Part shown: positions 61,368 through 64,000 of the stretch, piece by piece | How positions within the stretch are numbered: the stretch's first letter is position 1 | How the letters are laid out: every line of letters starts with the position of its first letter | DNA from: Numida meleagris | Taxonomy: Eukaryota > Chordata > Aves > Galliformes > Numididae | Length of the DNA stretch: 64,000 nucleotides | Assembly: GCF_002078875.1 (NCBI RefSeq) | Contig: NC_034410.1 | Coordinates: 43,630,202-43,694,201, forward strand | Reading direction: 5' to 3' | Notes under the pieces: model-generated | Told to the model about the DNA's origin: nothing | Database searches by the model: none | Seen by the model: the letters and a program-made list of their open reading frames with translations, nothing else | Program-made: the position numbers and the translations under genes

Positions 61368-64000
61368 CTATAGGAACAATGGGAAAGGAAAACTTACATT
61401 CAAATATTTGTAATGTTTCTGACTTGTTTTCAGAGCAATTCTTATGTTTATGTTTTATTCAATGTTTATTCAATGTGTATTAGTGTGGTTTCTTATTTCT
61501 GCTTGATATTTGGCAAAGTCTTTCATAGGAAATCTTAATTTGTGACAACGTGTTTCCAAATTCTATGCCCCCCCCACTTTATCCCTTACTATAAATATGA
61601 CAATTAATACAAGTATAATTTAATACAAAACATTTCTGCTCCAAATGATCACAAAATTAAATGTGGCCACTGAAAAAAAAGGCTTTGTTACATAAGAGAT
61701 GCTCCATGATCAGTGTTATTTGAATATGTGTGTACCAAAATTCATCACTAAAATAGCTTCTGAACAGCATGATTATGAGATGTACATAAGGAGAAATAAA
61801 ATTAAGTAATTTAAACTCTCTTTATTAAAAATGATGAACAATTCTCTGGGATAAAGAAAAAGGCCTTACAAGGCCAGACATTCCAAAAAGCTCTTTTTTT
61901 CCCCCACACTGTGAAGCAGACAATCCTGACCAATGTGTGCAATAATACACTGGGTCCCATTTGCTACAGCAATTCCTAGATTTCCCTAAGGAATTCTCAA
62001 TCCTGCAAGCTATTTTTAGTAAGAATCAAATCATTTACCTGCAAAATCATTTATGGAAAACCACTAAATGATTCTATAATAAAAAATGCAGCTATCTATG
62101 CATACCATAAGTAGTCTGCAAACATTGCTTTAGTACCTATGGAATACTATACAGAGATCAATTTCTCCAAGGAAGAAAAACCATGTCAGAGTAATGACAA
62201 GACCACAGATGTCACAAATTAACTTAACTTAGATCACTTGAAAGCAGTCTTTATTTCTCTCCCTCTCGTCTTTCTTTTTCTTAAATGATTCTTTTAAAGT
62301 CTCTGGTTTTGCTGTGTTTGTTTGTTTTTTTAATTAGTTTTTTCCAACTCTGCTTTCACTTAAAAGGAAAGCCTTTTAAAGCTTAACAGAACTGGAAGAT
62401 GCATTCCTAGTGTTTGTTTGGCTGTGTATTGTCCCACCTTACTTCCATCTTTAATTACGAATAAGTGAAGTCTTTCACCAATGTCTTAAACTACACTCTT
62501 AAGTTCCGCAAGAGTTAATTTTAATATGAGAAAGACAACCAATTTAATTTGTCAAGTCTACCTCATAGTCTGGCTTCACAAATAATTCATCACAATATGT
62601 AATGTGTTTCTTTCTTATACTAATCTCCACATTATCCTACTACCCTTTGGATTTCTGACATTTATCTACACAGACTCACCAACAACTGTGAGCAATGATA
62701 ATGAAACCTTTCAGATAGTGGTACAAAAGCCATCCAAAAATGGAGAACATACGCTTCATTAAAAATACATTCAATACTCATTCCTCCTCCGACAGATATG
62801 CATTCTAAAATATAGACACTGATGCACAAGTATTTCAGAAGTCCAGTATAATATTGTTTAAAAAAAATCTGTATTCATCATTTTTGTTTTAGTCCTTTGC
62901 TCTCCCAAAGAGCTACAGCTCTACTCAAAATACTTAAAACAAATACCAAGGCCAGTTCTCACTTAAACCAATGATGCTTTGCTGTAAAACGCTAATTCCT
63001 TTGCTCTTCCTTCTTATTTACAGCCATGAAAGCAAAGGAGATTTAGGCTTCTGTTTTTACACTTTTCATTACTGCAATAATTGCATCAACTCAGCCTATT
63101 AAATACCTAGATGCATACACATGTTTACCAAAATCCAGCTTCTCAAAACTTTTTTTTTTTTTTTTTACTTAACTAGCATTCATTTAAAATCTATTTCAGT
63201 ATGAAACTTCTGATTTTTTCTCTACAGTTAAGGTAAAAAAAAATACACAGATTTATCAGATTAACTATATTAATTTAAAAATCAAATCCGTACTTCAAAT
63301 GTTAATAGACAAGTTAAATGTCTCTTACGTACTAAGTGATTACTAAGAATACTAATTGAGGCTCCATTGCTACTTTGAACAAGTAGCAGCAATTAATATA
63401 TGCAGTATATAGTCCTGCTCCTTCGGCTAGGAAAATATCAGGTATGGTCATAATGCACTAAAAACTCAATGAGGCTTTTATAATAATTCCATTTACTGCC
63501 ATCTGAGATTGTCTATCTTCACTCCCCTGAGATCTATTTCTGAGCACTGCCTAAGCAACTAAGACTTGCACCATTTTCTGCTTAATTAGCTCTCCAGAAG
63601 AGAAGCCTGACCTAAACTAATATTTGACCTCAAAACTAAAGGATTCATCCTGTCAAGTTACCAAGATGTAATCTATGTTAGTGAATTAAAAAAAAAAATC
63701 AAAATAAAAATAAAGAGGTTCTGTGTAACTGCACCTAATCAAAATACATGAATAAAACTGTATCAAAAAGAAGCATATAGTTCACTTTCACTGTTTTAGT
63801 TTTATAAATTGCACTGAAAGACAGAGCTTCTAAATTTCAGTCATGTCAAACACTTGCAGAAGTGTCTGTTTCAGTCAGTCATGGACATTTAGCAAAAAGA
63901 AGCCCTAAGAAAGCAAATATGAGAGTGGTAAATAGATATTAAAAATATTTTATTATCATATTAAATGATGTATAGAGAAATATATTTAGTAGAAGTGTAA
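61368..64000. other. ULK4 intron upstream of exon a (partial)
   Basis: No exon, tRNA or mobile element was recognised. It contains a T17 run (63150-63166) and AT-rich sequence. The preceding ULK4 exon is expected further right, outside the window. Confidence 0.7.
63150..63166 (+). repeat. T17 run
   Basis: Seventeen consecutive T residues. Confidence 0.95.

Noticed and set aside
62560..62625. Minus-strand segment encoding YCDELFVKPDYE before a GT, considered as an upstream ULK4 exon
   Set aside because: No match to the ULK4 sequence expected before EDRIVNHL and no convincing acceptor.

Overview
This window is vertebrate nuclear DNA, almost certainly from a bird. The evidence is AT-rich sequence with no long genes, many CR1 LINE fragments ending in the avian ATTCTATG-type tail, a degenerate bird-type mariner, endogenous retroviral LTRs, and conserved exons scattered among long introns. 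A galliform such as chicken is the most likely source, but this is inferred from repeat content and not proven.

The one host protein-coding gene is ULK4 (unc-51-like kinase 4, a pseudokinase), on the minus strand across nearly the whole window. I recognised twelve consecutive coding exons from 61367 down to 4482. All have GT-AG boundaries, their phases are continuous, and together they give 1272 nt (424 codons) of the C-terminal HEAT/armadillo-repeat part of the protein. The N-terminal pseudokinase exons lie beyond the right edge and the last C-terminal exons beyond the left edge. Introns range from 93 nt to about 16 kb.

The introns hold nearly everything else. A plus-strand tRNA-Arg(ACG) gene at 27089-27161 has intact A and B boxes and a T4 terminator, and is abutted directly by a CR1 3' tail. 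A broken endogenous retrovirus at 14153-16390 has a 5' LTR, a tRNA-Arg-like primer-binding site, gag remnants and the YIDD part of reverse transcriptase. Three solo LTRs of the same family (21351-21692, 55570-55897, 59206-59513) lie in the ULK4 sense direction with 5-bp target duplications. A second LTR family has two solo copies (806-1367 plus, 28972-29515 minus). There are also a mariner remnant near 5.2-5.6 kb, seven CR1 pieces of which the one at 50244-51368 keeps a 319-codon ORF, an older L3/CR1-like relic at about 30.8-31.8 kb, and ordinary microsatellites.

I see no unknown gene system. The most interesting leads are the sense-oriented solo LTRs, which share a TATA-like box and a 5' splice donor and could start alternative ULK4 transcripts; the tRNA-Arg/CR1 junction, which resembles a tRNA-CR1 SINE; and the tRNA-Arg-like primer site of the retrovirus family. 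All boundaries and homologies were read by eye, with no database search.
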